Below, piece after piece: positions 27,081-36,012 of a stretch of 64,000 nt of DNA (position 1 is the first letter of the stretch; each line of letters starts with the position of its first letter). Position numbers and translations under genes: made by a program. The stretch spans positions 124,001 to 188,000 of the forward strand of contig NZ_LAKD02000040.1 of NCBI RefSeq assembly GCF_000968685.2, in the 5' to 3' direction. The notes under the pieces were generated by a model. The model was not told the origin of the DNA. It did no database searches and saw nothing but the letters and a program-made list of their open reading frames with translations. The DNA comes from Streptomyces antioxidans (GTDB lineage: Bacteria > Actinomycetota > Actinomycetes > Streptomycetales > Streptomycetaceae).

Positions 27081-27364
27081 ATGGCGGGGGCGTCCGGGGG
27101 CGCGTGGGCAACGCGGCGGGGCGTGTTGGCAACGCCGCGGGGGCGTGTTGGCAAACGCGGCCGGGCGCTTCGGCAACGCGGCCACCGTAAGGAGGCGGGT
27201 GTGTCCTTACGGCTGCCGCGGTCTCCTTACGACGGCCGTGGTTTCCGTACGGCGGCTACGGTCTCCGTACGGCGGCCCCGTGGTTTCCGTACGGCGGCTG
27301 CGGTCTCCGTACGCGCGGCGAGCGTCCCCTTAAGGGCCACAGGCGCCTTTACGGGCCGCAGGCG
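27081..27364. repeat. Intergenic region with degenerate tandem words
   Basis: Two families repeat: ggcgtgttggcaacgc (27115-27180, about three times) and gtttccgtacggcggc / gtctccgtacggcggc (27225-27320, about five times). They carry no gene. Confidence 0.55.
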
Positions 27365-30300
27365 TCAGTTCGTGCCGATCTTGGCCAGCAGGTCCACGAT
27401 GCGCGCCTGCACCTCCGCGCTCGTCGAGCGCTCCGCGAGGAACAGCACCGTCTCGCCCGAGGCCAGCCGGGACAGGTTCGCCGGGTCGATGTCCGCGGAG
27501 GTGTAGACGACCAGTGGGGTGCGGTTGAGCAGTCCGTTGCCGCGCAGCCAGTCGACGATCCCGGCCCGGCGGCGGCGTACCTGCATCAGGTCCATCACCA
27601 CCAGGTTCGGCCGCATCTGGGCCGCCAGTGAGACCGCGTCCGCGTCCGTCGCCGCGCGGGCGACCTGCATCCCGCGCCGCTCGAGCGTCGCCGTCAGCGC
27701 CATGGCGATCGGCTCGTGCTCCTCGATCAGCAGCACGCGCGACGGATGCTGCTCGCTGTCGCGCGGCGCGAGCGCCTTGAGCAGGACGGCCGGGTCGGCG
27801 CCGTACGCCGCCTCGCGCGTCGCCTGGCCGAGCCCAGCGGTCACCAGGACCGGCACCTCGGCGGCGACCGCCGCCGTACGCAGCGACTGCAGCGCGGTCC
27901 GGGTGATCGGCCCGGTCAGCGGGTCGACGAACAGCGCCGCCGGGTACGCGGCGATCTGCGCGTCCACCTCCTCACGGGAGTTCACGATCACCGGCCGGTA
28001 GCCGCGGTCGCTCAGCGCCTGCTGGGTGGACATGTCCGGCGCGGGCCACACCAGGAGGCGGCGCGGGTTGTCCAGCGGCTCAGGCGGCAGCTCGTCGTCG
28101 GGCGGTGGGGTGCGGTCGTCGACGATCTCGACGGCGCCGTTCGGCCCGTCCAGCGGCTCAGGCCCCTCGGCGCCCTCGTCCGGCGCGCCGATGGCGAACG
28201 TACGGCCGGAGCCCTGCGACGGACCCACCGCACGCTGCGGCTGCGCCCCCGGCATGGGCTGGGGGCGGGGCTGCGCGCCGGTCTGCGGACCGGGCCGCGG
28301 CTGCTGCGGTCCGGTGTGCGGATGCGCCCGGTTGCCCGCCGGTTGGAGTTCGGCCGGGGCGCCCTGGTCCGTCATCTCGGGCCGGGCGGCCAGCTTGCGC
28401 CGCCTGCCGCCCCCTGTGCTGGTGCCTCCGGAGGGCGTCTGCTGCTGACCCTGCGGCGGGCGTCCTTGCGGCTGGCCTTGAGCGGGCTGGCCCTGGGGCT
28501 GCTCCCCCACCTGCTGGGCGAACGGCACCCCTTGGCCCAGGGTGCGCACGCTGATCGCGCGCCCCTGGGTGGTGTCGGCGCTCGGCGGGGCCTCGGCGGG
28601 CAGCGGCTGCGGGCGGGGCTGCGCGGGGGCGTCGGGCCACTGTGACGGTTGCTGCGCCAGTTGCTGGGCGGGTGGGTGCCCACTGGTCTCCGCGGGCCGC
28701 GGACCGGCCTGGGCTTGGGCCTGGTCGGGTGTTGGCTGTTCCGGGGCCTCGCCCAGTGCGCGGCGGGCGCGGCGGCGTCCGGTGGGTGGGGCTTCTTGTG
28801 GTTGGTCGCCGTTGGGGTCCTGGCCCCAGTTGGGCTGTTGCTCGGGGGTGCGCGCGGGGGGCAGCGCGGGCATGCCCGAAGCGGCGGGCTGGGGGCCCTG
28901 GGCCTGTGGCTGGGGCCGACGCGGGTCCTGGGCCTGCCCCTGACCAGGGTCGGACGGCCAGCCGCCGGGCGCCGCGCCGTTGGGCGGTACGGGCTCGCCC
29001 CGTACGGCCAGGCCCCCGCCCTGCTGCTGGGGCGCGGCGCCCCGCGCGTCGCGGGGGCCGTGCTGCGCGGGGACGAGCCCGGCCGGGCCGAGCTCGGGCG
29101 GCAGGGCGCCGGGCTGCGCCCGGTCGGCGGCGGCCGGGGGCAGCGCGAAGGGGGAGCGTACGAGGCCGGGATCCCCCGCGGGCTGCGGTTGGGGCTGTTG
29201 AGGCTGCGGTTGCGGCTGGCCGGGGGCCTGGGCTTGGGCCTGGTCGGGTGTTGGCTGTTCTGGGGCCTCGCCCAGTGCGCGGCGGGCGCGGCGGCGTCCG
29301 GTGGGTGGGGCTTCTTGTGGTTGGTCGCCGTTGGGGTCCTGGCCCCAGTTGGGCTGTTGCTCGGGGGTGCGCGCGGCGGGCAGCGCGGGCATGCCCGAAG
29401 CGCCCGGCTGGGCGGGCTGCTGCGGCGAGTCGGAGGGGGCGGCGGGCAGGGCGAGGGCAGGTCGGCCGCCCGCGCCCTGCGCGGGGGCGGGGGCGCCGGC
29501 GGCCTGGGGGCCGCCCTGCTCCTGCGCCGGGGCGCCGCGCCGGGCGCGGCGGCCCTGGGGCTGCTGCTGGGCCGGAATGCCCTGAGGCGGCACAACGCCC
29601 ATGGCGGCGGGGCCCGTCGGCTGCGGACCGGCCGTCGGTTGCGGACCGGCCGCTTCCGGTGCGCCGCCGCGGGCGTGGCGATGGCTGCCGGTCGCGGCTC
29701 CCTCGGCGTTCTGGCCGGGGTTCGCGGCGGCAGCCGCCGGGTCCTCGTCCGGGTGGGGGCGCGCCCTGCGCCGCCCGGTGGGGCGCGGCGGGTTCGCGGG
29801 CCCGGCCGCGTTCTGCTGCTGGGCCGCGGCGTTCTCGCCGATGACCGCGGGCAGCGCGGCGGGCGCGGGGGCGCCGGGTACCGTCCCTGGGGCGCCCGGC
29901 TGAGCGGCGGTGCGCGGGTCGACCGTACGGGGATCAGCCGTACGCGGGTCGGCGGTATGCGGGTCGGCCTTACGGAGGTCGGGCGGAGGCGCACCGCCCT
30001 GTGTGCCGCCGCCCTGAGCGCCGTTGCCGTGGGTGCCGTTGCCCTGTGTGCCGCCGCCGCTGGTGTCGCCCGGCGCATCGCTGGGGGCCGCCCCGTGCCG
30101 GGCGCGGCGTCCGGTCGGGGTCTGCTGGCCGGAGGCGTCGCCGCCCGCCGTGCCCGTCCCCGCACCGGCACCCGTACCCGTACCCGCGCCAGTACCCGCA
30201 CCCGAGGTGCCCTGCCCCCGCGTACCGCCGCCCTGTCCGGCGGCGGCGCCGTTCATGCGCTCCTGCTCGGCGGCCGCCGCCGCCGAGATCGGCACCTCCA

Positions 30301-31945
30301 GGACGTACGCGTGCCCGCCCATGCCCGGCATCTCGTGGGTCTGGAGCACGCCCCCGTGCAGGCGCACGATCCCGCGCACGATCGGCTCGTGCACCGGGTC
30401 GCCGCCCGCGTACGGCCCGCGGACCTCGATCCGTACGACATCGCCGCGCTGCGCCGCCGCGACCACGATCGTCGAGTCGCCCGCGGCGGCGCCCGAGGCG
30501 GCGTTGCCGGTGGAGTCGACCCCGGCGACGTCTGCGATCAGATGGGCGAGCGCCTGGGCGAGCCGTTCCGCGTCCACTTCGGCGTCGATCGGCGGGGCGT
30601 GCACGGCGAACTGCGCGCGCCCCGGCCCGATCAGCTCGACCGCGCCCTCGACACCGGCCGATACGACCTCGTCCATGGAGACCGTACGGCGGGCCAGTTC
30701 CTCGCCGCTGGAGTCGAGCCGCTGATAGCTCAGGACGTTGTCGACGAGCGTGGTCATCCGGGTGTAACCGGCGGCGAGGTGGTGCAGGATCTGGTTGGCC
30801 TCGGGCCACAGCTGCCCGGCCGGGTCGTCGGCGAGCACGCCGAGCTCACTGCGCAGCTGTAGCAGCGGTCCGCGCAGCGACTGGTCCAGCACGGCGAGCA
30901 GCTGGCCGTTCCGGGCGGTGACGGACTCCAGTTGTGCCGCGTACCGCGCGCGCTCCTCGGTGAGCCGCGTCCGCAGCTCCTCCAGCGCCTTCGTGTGCTG
31001 GGTGGTCAGCCCCTCCAGCTCCTCGGTGCGCTGGGCGGTGAGCCTCTCGACCTCCTCCGTGTGCTGGGTGGTGAGCCTCTCGACCTCCTCGGCGTGCCGG
31101 TTGGTGAGGCTCTCGACCTCCTCGGCGTGCTTGGCCGCCATGGTCTTCTCGGTGCGCCGGTCGGTGAAGGTCAGCACGGCGCCCACGAATTGGTCGCCGT
31201 CGCGGACGGGCGCGGTGGTCAGATCGACCGGGACCTGGCTTCCGTCCTTCGCCCACAGCACCTGGCCGCGCACCCGGTGCTTGCGGCCGGAACGCAGGGT
31301 GTCGGCGAGCGGTGATTCCTCGTACGGGAAGGGGGAACCGTCCGGGCGCGAGTGGTGTACAAGAGAGTGAAGCTCCTGACCGCCCATGTCGCTGGCCCGG
31401 TAGCCGAGGATCTGCGCGGCGGACGGGTTGACGAGGACCACCTTGCCCTCGGTGTCCACGCCGACCACGCCCTCCGCCGCCGCGCGCAGGATCATCTCGG
31501 TCTGGCGCTGCTGACGGGCGAGTTCGGCCTCGGTGTCGAGCGTCCCGGTCAGGTCGCGCACGATGAGCATCAGCAGCTCATCGCCGGTGTAGCTGTACTG
31601 ATCGGCGTAAGGAGTCCGCCCGTCCTCCAGATTCGCGCTGGTCACCTCGACGGGGAACTGCGTCCCGTCGGTGCGCCGGGCCATCATCCGGGTCGGCTTG
31701 CTGCCGTCCCCCTGTGCCGCGTCGGGGCGTCGCATCGACCCGGGAATGCGATTGGGATCGAAGGAGGGGAGCAGATCGAGCAGACCACGGCCGACCAGGG
31801 CGGTGCCCGGAGTCTCGAAGGACTCCAGCGCGTGGTGGTTGGCGTTGACGATCGTGCCGTTGCAGTTGACCAGCAACAGCGCGTCCGGGAGGGCGTCGAG
31901 TATCGCCGCGAGGCGAGCAGCGCCTCGGGATGGCCTGCTGCTCAC
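27365..31945 (-). CDS. Large PAS / kinase-like / receiver hybrid protein with disordered linker
   Basis: 1526 residues from GTG 31945, six bases after GGAGGAAG. Order: PAS (LAAILDALPDALLLVNCNGT), second PAS (ILRAAAEGVVGVDTEGKVVL), a coiled coil of repeated EEVERLTxxHTEE (about 280-350), a DHp-like helix where the H-box reads VLDQSLRGPLLQL without histidine, and a degenerate ATPase domain (RLAQALAHLIADVAG). A linker of about 750 residues rich in Pro, Gln, Gly and Ala follows. Two receiver-like domains end the protein: ALFVDPLTGPITRTALQSLR (degenerate) and RVLLIEEHEPIAMALTATLE with RPNLVVMDLMQ. It is probably a signalling scaffold rather than a working kinase. No partner gene is adjacent. Confidence 0.8.
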   Translation of the reverse strand: MSSRPSRGAARLAAILDALPDALLLVNCNGTIVNANHHALESFETPGTALVGRGLLDLLPSFDPNRIPGSMRRPDAAQGDGSKPTRMMARRTDGTQFPVEVTSANLEDGRTPYADQYSYTGDELLMLIVRDLTGTLDTEAELARQQRQTEMILRAAAEGVVGVDTEGKVVLVNPSAAQILGYRASDMGGQELHSLVHHSRPDGSPFPYEESPLADTLRSGRKHRVRGQVLWAKDGSQVPVDLTTAPVRDGDQFVGAVLTFTDRRTEKTMAAKHAEEVESLTNRHAEEVERLTTQHTEEVERLTAQRTEELEGLTTQHTKALEELRTRLTEERARYAAQLESVTARNGQLLAVLDQSLRGPLLQLRSELGVLADDPAGQLWPEANQILHHLAAGYTRMTTLVDNVLSYQRLDSSGEELARRTVSMDEVVSAGVEGAVELIGPGRAQFAVHAPPIDAEVDAERLAQALAHLIADVAGVDSTGNAASGAAAGDSTIVVAAAQRGDVVRIEVRGPYAGGDPVHEPIVRGIVRLHGGVLQTHEMPGMGGHAYVLEVPISAAAAAEQERMNGAAAGQGGGTRGQGTSGAGTGAGTGTGAGAGTGTAGGDASGQQTPTGRRARHGAAPSDAPGDTSGGGTQGNGTHGNGAQGGGTQGGAPPPDLRKADPHTADPRTADPRTVDPRTAAQPGAPGTVPGAPAPAALPAVIGENAAAQQQNAAGPANPPRPTGRRRARPHPDEDPAAAAANPGQNAEGAATGSHRHARGGAPEAAGPQPTAGPQPTGPAAMGVVPPQGIPAQQQPQGRRARRGAPAQEQGGPQAAGAPAPAQGAGGRPALALPAAPSDSPQQPAQPGASGMPALPAARTPEQQPNWGQDPNGDQPQEAPPTGRRRARRALGEAPEQPTPDQAQAQAPGQPQPQPQQPQPQPAGDPGLVRSPFALPPAAADRAQPGALPPELGPAGLVPAQHGPRDARGAAPQQQGGGLAVRGEPVPPNGAAPGGWPSDPGQGQAQDPRRPQPQAQGPQPAASGMPALPPARTPEQQPNWGQDPNGDQPQEAPPTGRRRARRALGEAPEQPTPDQAQAQAGPRPAETSGHPPAQQLAQQPSQWPDAPAQPRPQPLPAEAPPSADTTQGRAISVRTLGQGVPFAQQVGEQPQGQPAQGQPQGRPPQGQQQTPSGGTSTGGGRRRKLAARPEMTDQGAPAELQPAGNRAHPHTGPQQPRPGPQTGAQPRPQPMPGAQPQRAVGPSQGSGRTFAIGAPDEGAEGPEPLDGPNGAVEIVDDRTPPPDDELPPEPLDNPRRLLVWPAPDMSTQQALSDRGYRPVIVNSREEVDAQIAAYPAALFVDPLTGPITRTALQSLRTAAVAAEVPVLVTAGLGQATREAAYGADPAVLLKALAPRDSEQHPSRVLLIEEHEPIAMALTATLERRGMQVARAATDADAVSLAAQMRPNLVVMDLMQVRRRRAGIVDWLRGNGLLNRTPLVVYTSADIDPANLSRLASGETVLFLAERSTSAEVQARIVDLLAKIGTN
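28706..28882 (-). repeat. Internal repeat copy 1 in the hybrid sensor gene
   Basis: About 175 bases that recur almost identically at 29225-29401. They encode the linker segment with RTPEQQPNWGQDPNGDQPQE and RRARRALGEAPEQP. Confidence 0.85.
29225..29401 (-). repeat. Internal repeat copy 2 in the hybrid sensor gene
   Basis: Second copy of the 28706 repeat, with only a few base changes (for example ggctgttccg versus ggctgttctg). The similarity suggests recent duplication or gene conversion. Confidence 0.85.
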
Positions 31946-32156
31946 GACGACGCTTCCTCCCTGACTACCGCACCTTGCTGACACCCGCGGTCATTTTGCC
32001 GTCCCATCTGCGGAGTGTCTCTAGGGGAGTCTACGGGCACCAGCGCCGGACGCGACGGCGGATGAGAGGGAGGTCGCAGCGCGACGTACGCGTCTCGACG
32101 CACGCCCGGACAAACTTCACCGGCCCGTCTCCTCCCACTCCCTGCCAATCCCCAGG

Positions 32157-32606
32157 TCAGCTCCCAGGCGTGCGCAAAACGACGGAGAACCGATTCCACC
32201 GGGCGATTTCACACCCGTCGGTGCGGTTGAACCGGGCGTTGACGGGACGCCCCGCCCAGTGCCCGGTCACCCGAGCCGTGGCCGGCCCGCCGTACTGCCT
32301 GGTGCACATCGCGTCGGGCGCCACCGGCGCGAACGGATCCCGGCCCCACGCGGTCTGCGAGTCCAGCTGCGCACACGCGGCCCGCGCCCGGGGATGCGTG
32401 CCGCCGGTCGGGTGGCAGCTCAGCAGAAAGGTCGCGGCGTCGTTGGCCTCACCGGTCTCACTCACGGTGATCATCAGCCGGTCGGCGCTCTCCCCGTCGA
32501 ACGGCAGGGGCAGCGGCAGCGGCGTGGCCGCGGCGGGGGCCAGCGCACCCGCGGTGGCGGCGGTCGTCAGCGCGGCGGTGACGGCGAGGCGGTGCAGCAG
32601 GGGCAT
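32157..32606 (-). CDS. Secreted subtilisin-inhibitor-like (SSI) protease inhibitor, P1 Arg
   Basis: 149 residues from ATG 32606 after AGGAG. A signal peptide (LHRLAVTAALTTAATAGALA) is followed by the SSI domain: LMITVSETGEANDAATFLLS, then C..C pairs in LSCHPTGG/ARAACAQL and MCTRQY/DGCEIARW. The reactive loop is MC-T-R-Q-Y; by alignment with SSI (MC-P-M-V-Y) P1 is Arg and P1' Gln, which predicts inhibition of trypsin-like rather than subtilisin-like proteases. The longer open frame upstream has no protein-like sequence. Confidence 0.85.
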   Translation of the reverse strand: MPLLHRLAVTAALTTAATAGALAPAAATPLPLPLPFDGESADRLMITVSETGEANDAATFLLSCHPTGGTHPRARAACAQLDSQTAWGRDPFAPVAPDAMCTRQYGGPATARVTGHWAGRPVNARFNRTDGCEIARWNRFSVVLRTPGS

Positions 32607-32911
32607 GGGGGCACTCCTGGTGTGATCAGTAGGGGGCGCGCTGCCCCCGCCCCGTCTAACGCGCCGCCGCCGAGCACGTTGCTCCGCCGTAAGGGGCTGT
32701 GCTCGCGGTAAGGGCTCCCCGCCGGTAAGGGCTCCCCTTTCCCGTACGGCGCGCGCTCCGCCGTACGGGCCGTGCGCCCCCACCCCTCCTATGAGGGCTT
32801 TGCGATGGGCCCCGCCCGCCGAGTACCGTAGTCCGCGATTGGTGACATCCCACTGGGCTGTGACATCATCTGCACACACCACCTCGCGCTCGCGCGAGCG
32901 ACCAGTGTGTT

Positions 32912-33002
32912 GGAGGCTTCGCCTAGTCTGGTCTATGGCGCCGCACTGCTAATGCGGTTTGGGTCTTAAAGCCCATCGAGGGTTCAAATCCCTCAGCCTC
33001 CG
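32912..33002 (+). tRNA. tRNA-Ser (anticodon GCU)
   Basis: 91 bases. Acceptor arm GGAGGCT pairs with AGCCTCC, discriminator G at 33002. Anticodon arm CCGCA-CTGCTAA-TGCGG gives anticodon GCT. A long variable arm (gggtcttaaagccc) fits class II serine. The 3' CCA is not encoded. Confidence 0.92.
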
Positions 33003-33330
33003 CTCTCCGGCCAGGGGCTCGTGTCTACGACGCGAGCCCCTGTGTCGTTTCCAGGCCCACCGAGGATGATCGTGCAGCGGCACGACTGGGCGGGAACAAC
33101 GCAAGGCGATCGCCATGTAACTCTCCGTAGTATCGCCCCTCCCCCTGACAAGCACCTCGCGATGCGAAGGCGAGCTTGCGGGGGCTTCACGAGGACGACT
33201 CCACGAGCCCCTGAAAATCGAGTTTTCGCAGGTCGGTGGGGGTGGAGGAAACGGATTTCGCCTGACGGCGCAGGTCATGTAATGTTGTTCCCGCAACGCC
33301 GACCGGCCAGAAAAACCGCCGGGAAGCCAA
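33003..33330. other. Spacer between tRNA-Ser and tRNA-Arg
   Basis: About 330 bases with no gene. A partly self-complementary run follows tRNA-Ser (ggggctcgtgtctacgacgcgagcccc, arms about ten bases), which should end its transcript. Confidence 0.5.
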
Positions 33331-33403
33331 GCGCTCGTAGCTTAACGGATAGAGCACTTGACTACGGATCAAGAGGTTGCAGGTTCGAATCCTGCCGAGC
33401 GCG
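33331..33403 (+). tRNA. tRNA-Arg (anticodon ACG), integration target of the island array
   Basis: 73 bases. Acceptor GCGCTCG pairs with CGAGCGC, discriminator G. Anticodon arm CTTGA-CTACGGA-TCAAG gives ACG. Bases 33362-33405 (anticodon loop to 3' end) are repeated at 39679 and 43932, so integration has used its 3' half as target. Confidence 0.93.
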
Positions 33404-33412
33404 CAGCAGCTC

Positions 33413-33445
33413 AGAGGCCCCTTCCGGTCATCGGAAGGGGCCTCT
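33413..33445 (+). terminator. Terminator after tRNA-Arg
   Basis: Fourteen-base perfect arms (agaggccccttccg and complement) with a five-base loop and tTG end. Near copies follow both other tRNA-Arg 3' fragments. Confidence 0.8.
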
Positions 33446-33577
33446 TGCGTATGTGGTGACATCAGCACTTGGAACGATCACTCTGCGGGGAGGGTGGTCC
33501 GGCTTCAGGTCTGAAGTTGTTGAGGGCGGGGGCCGCCGGTCCCTCCACGACTGCGACCCCCGCCCAGCCTTGAGGGG

Positions 33578-33871
33578 CTACGCGTCAGGCGTCGCCGTTC
33601 GGCCTCGCGCAGCCGTCGCGGAAGAGCCCACGTTCGCCGTGGACGCGCGGAAGAAGCTCGTGATGATCATCCGGAATCCCGTGTGGCCTGTCTGGTTCGC
33701 GTGACGCAGGCACCACACCTCCGACTGCTTGGCCTCTTCAGTCGCCCCGGATGAGTTGTCACACGTCGTGCATTCGGCCTCCAAGATCGGAGGACTCCCG
33801 GTGACGTCTGTGCTCAGGGTCCACAGGGTCCAATCGCCCTGCCGTATAACGGAGTTTCCGGCGGTCGTCAC
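33578..33871 (-). CDS. DUF7848-like hypothetical protein, 97 residues
   Basis: AECTTCDNSSGATEEAKQSE with VWCLRHANQTGHTGFRMIIT is the mark of a Streptomyces family of small proteins with a CxxC and a Cx2H pair, likely zinc-binding. They are usually encoded after the same ATP-binding protein as here. The start overlaps the stop of that gene (ATGA). The last 20 residues are low-complexity. Function is unknown. Confidence 0.72.
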   Translation of the reverse strand: MTTAGNSVIRQGDWTLWTLSTDVTGSPPILEAECTTCDNSSGATEEAKQSEVWCLRHANQTGHTGFRMIITSFFRASTANVGSSATAARGRTATPDA

Positions 33872-34335
33872 GACTGCCCCTCTCTACGCTCTCCACTGGC
33901 CAGTGAGGCCCGTTCGTCGGCAGGAAGTGCGAGGACCGCCCAGACCGCCTTGCCCACCGCTGGCCGTGGGGTGACGCCCCACTGATCAGCGAGCGTCTCC
34001 ACCAGGACCAGCCCTCGGCCGCGTACCGATTCGGGGGTCGGAGTCCTCAGCTTGGGCAACTGGTCGGCCGCGTCGTGAACCTCGAGCCGCACCTTGTCGC
34101 CCTGGTGCAGATAGCGCGTCTCGATCTGGCGCCCCGGCACCCGTGCATGGCGCACGACGTTCGTTATCAGTTCAGACAGCACCAACAGCGCGACCTCTTC
34201 GACCGCGACCAGCCCCCAACCAGCCAGAGCCTTGCGCAAGTCGGCTCGGGCCAGGGCGACACAGCGGGGGTGGCGGGTCCAACGCCTCACCACCACGCGT
34301 CCATCCGGGCCTGTCAGCTCTGGCTTCATGGCCAT
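33868..34335 (-). CDS. ATP-binding protein (RsbW-like GHKL ATPase)
   Basis: 155 residues from ATG 34335 (ATG 34329 possible). The GHKL motifs are VLSELITNVVRHARV (N-box), VRLEVHDAADQLP (G1) and SVRGRGLVLVETLADQWG (G2). Streptomyces has dozens of such single-domain proteins; some are anti-sigma kinases, most are unassigned. It diverges from the HTH-TPR gene at 34465 and leads the DUF7848 gene. A truncated relic of the same family lies at 44881. Confidence 0.8.
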   Translation of the reverse strand: MAMKPELTGPDGRVVVRRWTRHPRCVALARADLRKALAGWGLVAVEEVALLVLSELITNVVRHARVPGRQIETRYLHQGDKVRLEVHDAADQLPKLRTPTPESVRGRGLVLVETLADQWGVTPRPAVGKAVWAVLALPADERASLASGERREGQS

Positions 34336-34464
34336 AAGACTGCAGGTGAGGTGACTCGATTGGGATCGGCAACGGGGTACCCCGTGCGGTGAAATGGGGT
34401 ACCTCAATAGTCGGCGCGATCTACTTTGGACGTTACGCACGTCCCTACACCTCGTGAGCGGCCG

Positions 34465-36012
34465 ATGAGTGAACGTGAAGGCAGGCGCAGCGGATACCCC
34501 CTCACCATCCCGGACCGGTTGCTCCACAGCGAGGACATGAAACGGGCGTGTAGGCGAAGGGACTTCGGGGAGATCTTCCGTCTCGTCAACCGCCGAGCCC
34601 CAGCGAGCTACGCGGCGATCGCCGCCGCCGTCACCAAGATGACCAGCGCGCGTGTCGGCGACGTCATCCGAGGTGATCGGGGTATTCGCAGCGTCGCCGT
34701 CATGGAACGCATCGCTGATGGACTGGGCATTCCCGGCCACATGCTCGACCTGCCCGAGCGGCCGTGGGAGGGTACCCCGTCACCGGCCGCCACTGCCCAG
34801 AACCAGGCTTACGCTCGCAGTAGCCCAGAGGGCCCGAACGAACCCCCGTCCGTACCCACAACGGGGGCGATTCCTGGTCTGCCGATTGTGCACGTGGACC
34901 CCTCGAATTCGGCGGACGCGGCTGCGCTACCCGAAATCGTTCTGGTTTCGGTGTACGTCGATGGAAGGGAGCAGATCGTGCCGATAAACCGCCGAGCCCT
35001 TCTGGGGCACGCAATTGGTGTCGCCCTGCAAGGAAGCGGACCCCTCCGTGCCGTCAACGCTTCCGCTGAAATCGTGAGCCCCAAGCCCACCAGACCACAC
35101 CGACTCCCCGCCGGACGAGGCGAAGCAGCGATCGAGCACTTCCGCGACATGTGGCACACCCTGGTCAGGGCCGACAACCTCTTCGGCCCGCGTCACGCCC
35201 TCGCGGGAGTCCATCAGCAGCTCGACATGTTGCAAGGTCTTCTGGAGGACAGCAGGGGCGAGCACCGTCAGGAACTGCTGAAGCTCTCGGCCCAGTACGC
35301 CGAGTCCGCCGCATGGCTCCACGAGGACTCCATGGACGTGTCCAGCGCGGAGACATGGACGAGCCGTGCCATGGAATGGGCCATGGAGGCCGGAGACGAA
35401 GCCATGCTCTCGTGGACCCTGTTCCGTCGCAGCCAGCTTGCGGCGGGGAAGAAGAACGCAGGCCAGGCAATCGGACTCGCCCAGGCCGTGCAGCGCCACG
35501 AACGAGCGCTCTCCCGGCCGATGAAGGCTGCCGCCATCCAGCAGGAGGCGCAGGGACTTGCGCTCGACGGGGACGAGGTCGCCTGTCACCGGAAGCTGGA
35601 CGAGGCCCATGAGTTCGCCGCCCTCGCCGAATCCTCCGGTGACGCCCGATCCGGGCACGGAGATTTCTGCAACTCCAGCTATATCGAAATCCAGCGCGCG
35701 AATTGCTGGCTCAACCTCTCCCGGCCGGACCGGGCGGTCTCCACCTTCCAAACCGCATTGACGGATCTCCCGGACGTCTATCAGCGCGACCGTGGATTCG
35801 CCCAGGCACGGCTTGCCATGGCCTACGTGGGAATCCATGAGTACGAGCAGGCCGCCGCCGAGGCCGCAGCGGTTCTCGACATGGCCCGCGGCTCAGGTTC
35901 CGGCCGCACTCTGCAAGAGGCGGTCGCGGCGGTCAACGCTCTCGCGGCGGCGAGTAATGTTCCCGCTGTGCGGGACCTACTCGACGCAGTCAAGGAGAAT
36001 GCGGGGTTCTGA
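34465..36012 (+). CDS. HTH-TPR transcriptional regulator
   Basis: 515 residues from ATG 34465. The N-terminus (SYAAIAAAVTKMTSARVGDV, IRGDRGIRSVAVMERIADGL) is an XRE-type HTH. A segment of about 150 residues with VLVSVYVDGREQIVPINR-type text follows, then TPR-like helices (HQQLDMLQGLLEDSRGEHRQ, WLHEDSMDVSSAETWTSRAM, AQARLAMAYVGIHEYEQAAA). The stop overlaps the RibD-like start (TGATG). These pairs are common in Streptomyces; the regulator may control the deaminase. A frameshifted fragment of a close relative lies at 45892. Confidence 0.8.
   Translation: MSEREGRRSGYPLTIPDRLLHSEDMKRACRRRDFGEIFRLVNRRAPASYAAIAAAVTKMTSARVGDVIRGDRGIRSVAVMERIADGLGIPGHMLDLPERPWEGTPSPAATAQNQAYARSSPEGPNEPPSVPTTGAIPGLPIVHVDPSNSADAAALPEIVLVSVYVDGREQIVPINRRALLGHAIGVALQGSGPLRAVNASAEIVSPKPTRPHRLPAGRGEAAIEHFRDMWHTLVRADNLFGPRHALAGVHQQLDMLQGLLEDSRGEHRQELLKLSAQYAESAAWLHEDSMDVSSAETWTSRAMEWAMEAGDEAMLSWTLFRRSQLAAGKKNAGQAIGLAQAVQRHERALSRPMKAAAIQQEAQGLALDGDEVACHRKLDEAHEFAALAESSGDARSGHGDFCNSSYIEIQRANCWLNLSRPDRAVSTFQTALTDLPDVYQRDRGFAQARLAMAYVGIHEYEQAAAEAAAVLDMARGSGSGRTLQEAVAAVNALAAASNVPAVRDLLDAVKENAGF

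Noticed and set aside
28372..30201. 609-codon frame inside the hybrid sensor gene, and a 737-codon frame opposite
   Set aside because: Both are shadows of the Pro/Gln/Gly/Ala-rich linker, very biased in Arg, Pro and Ala.
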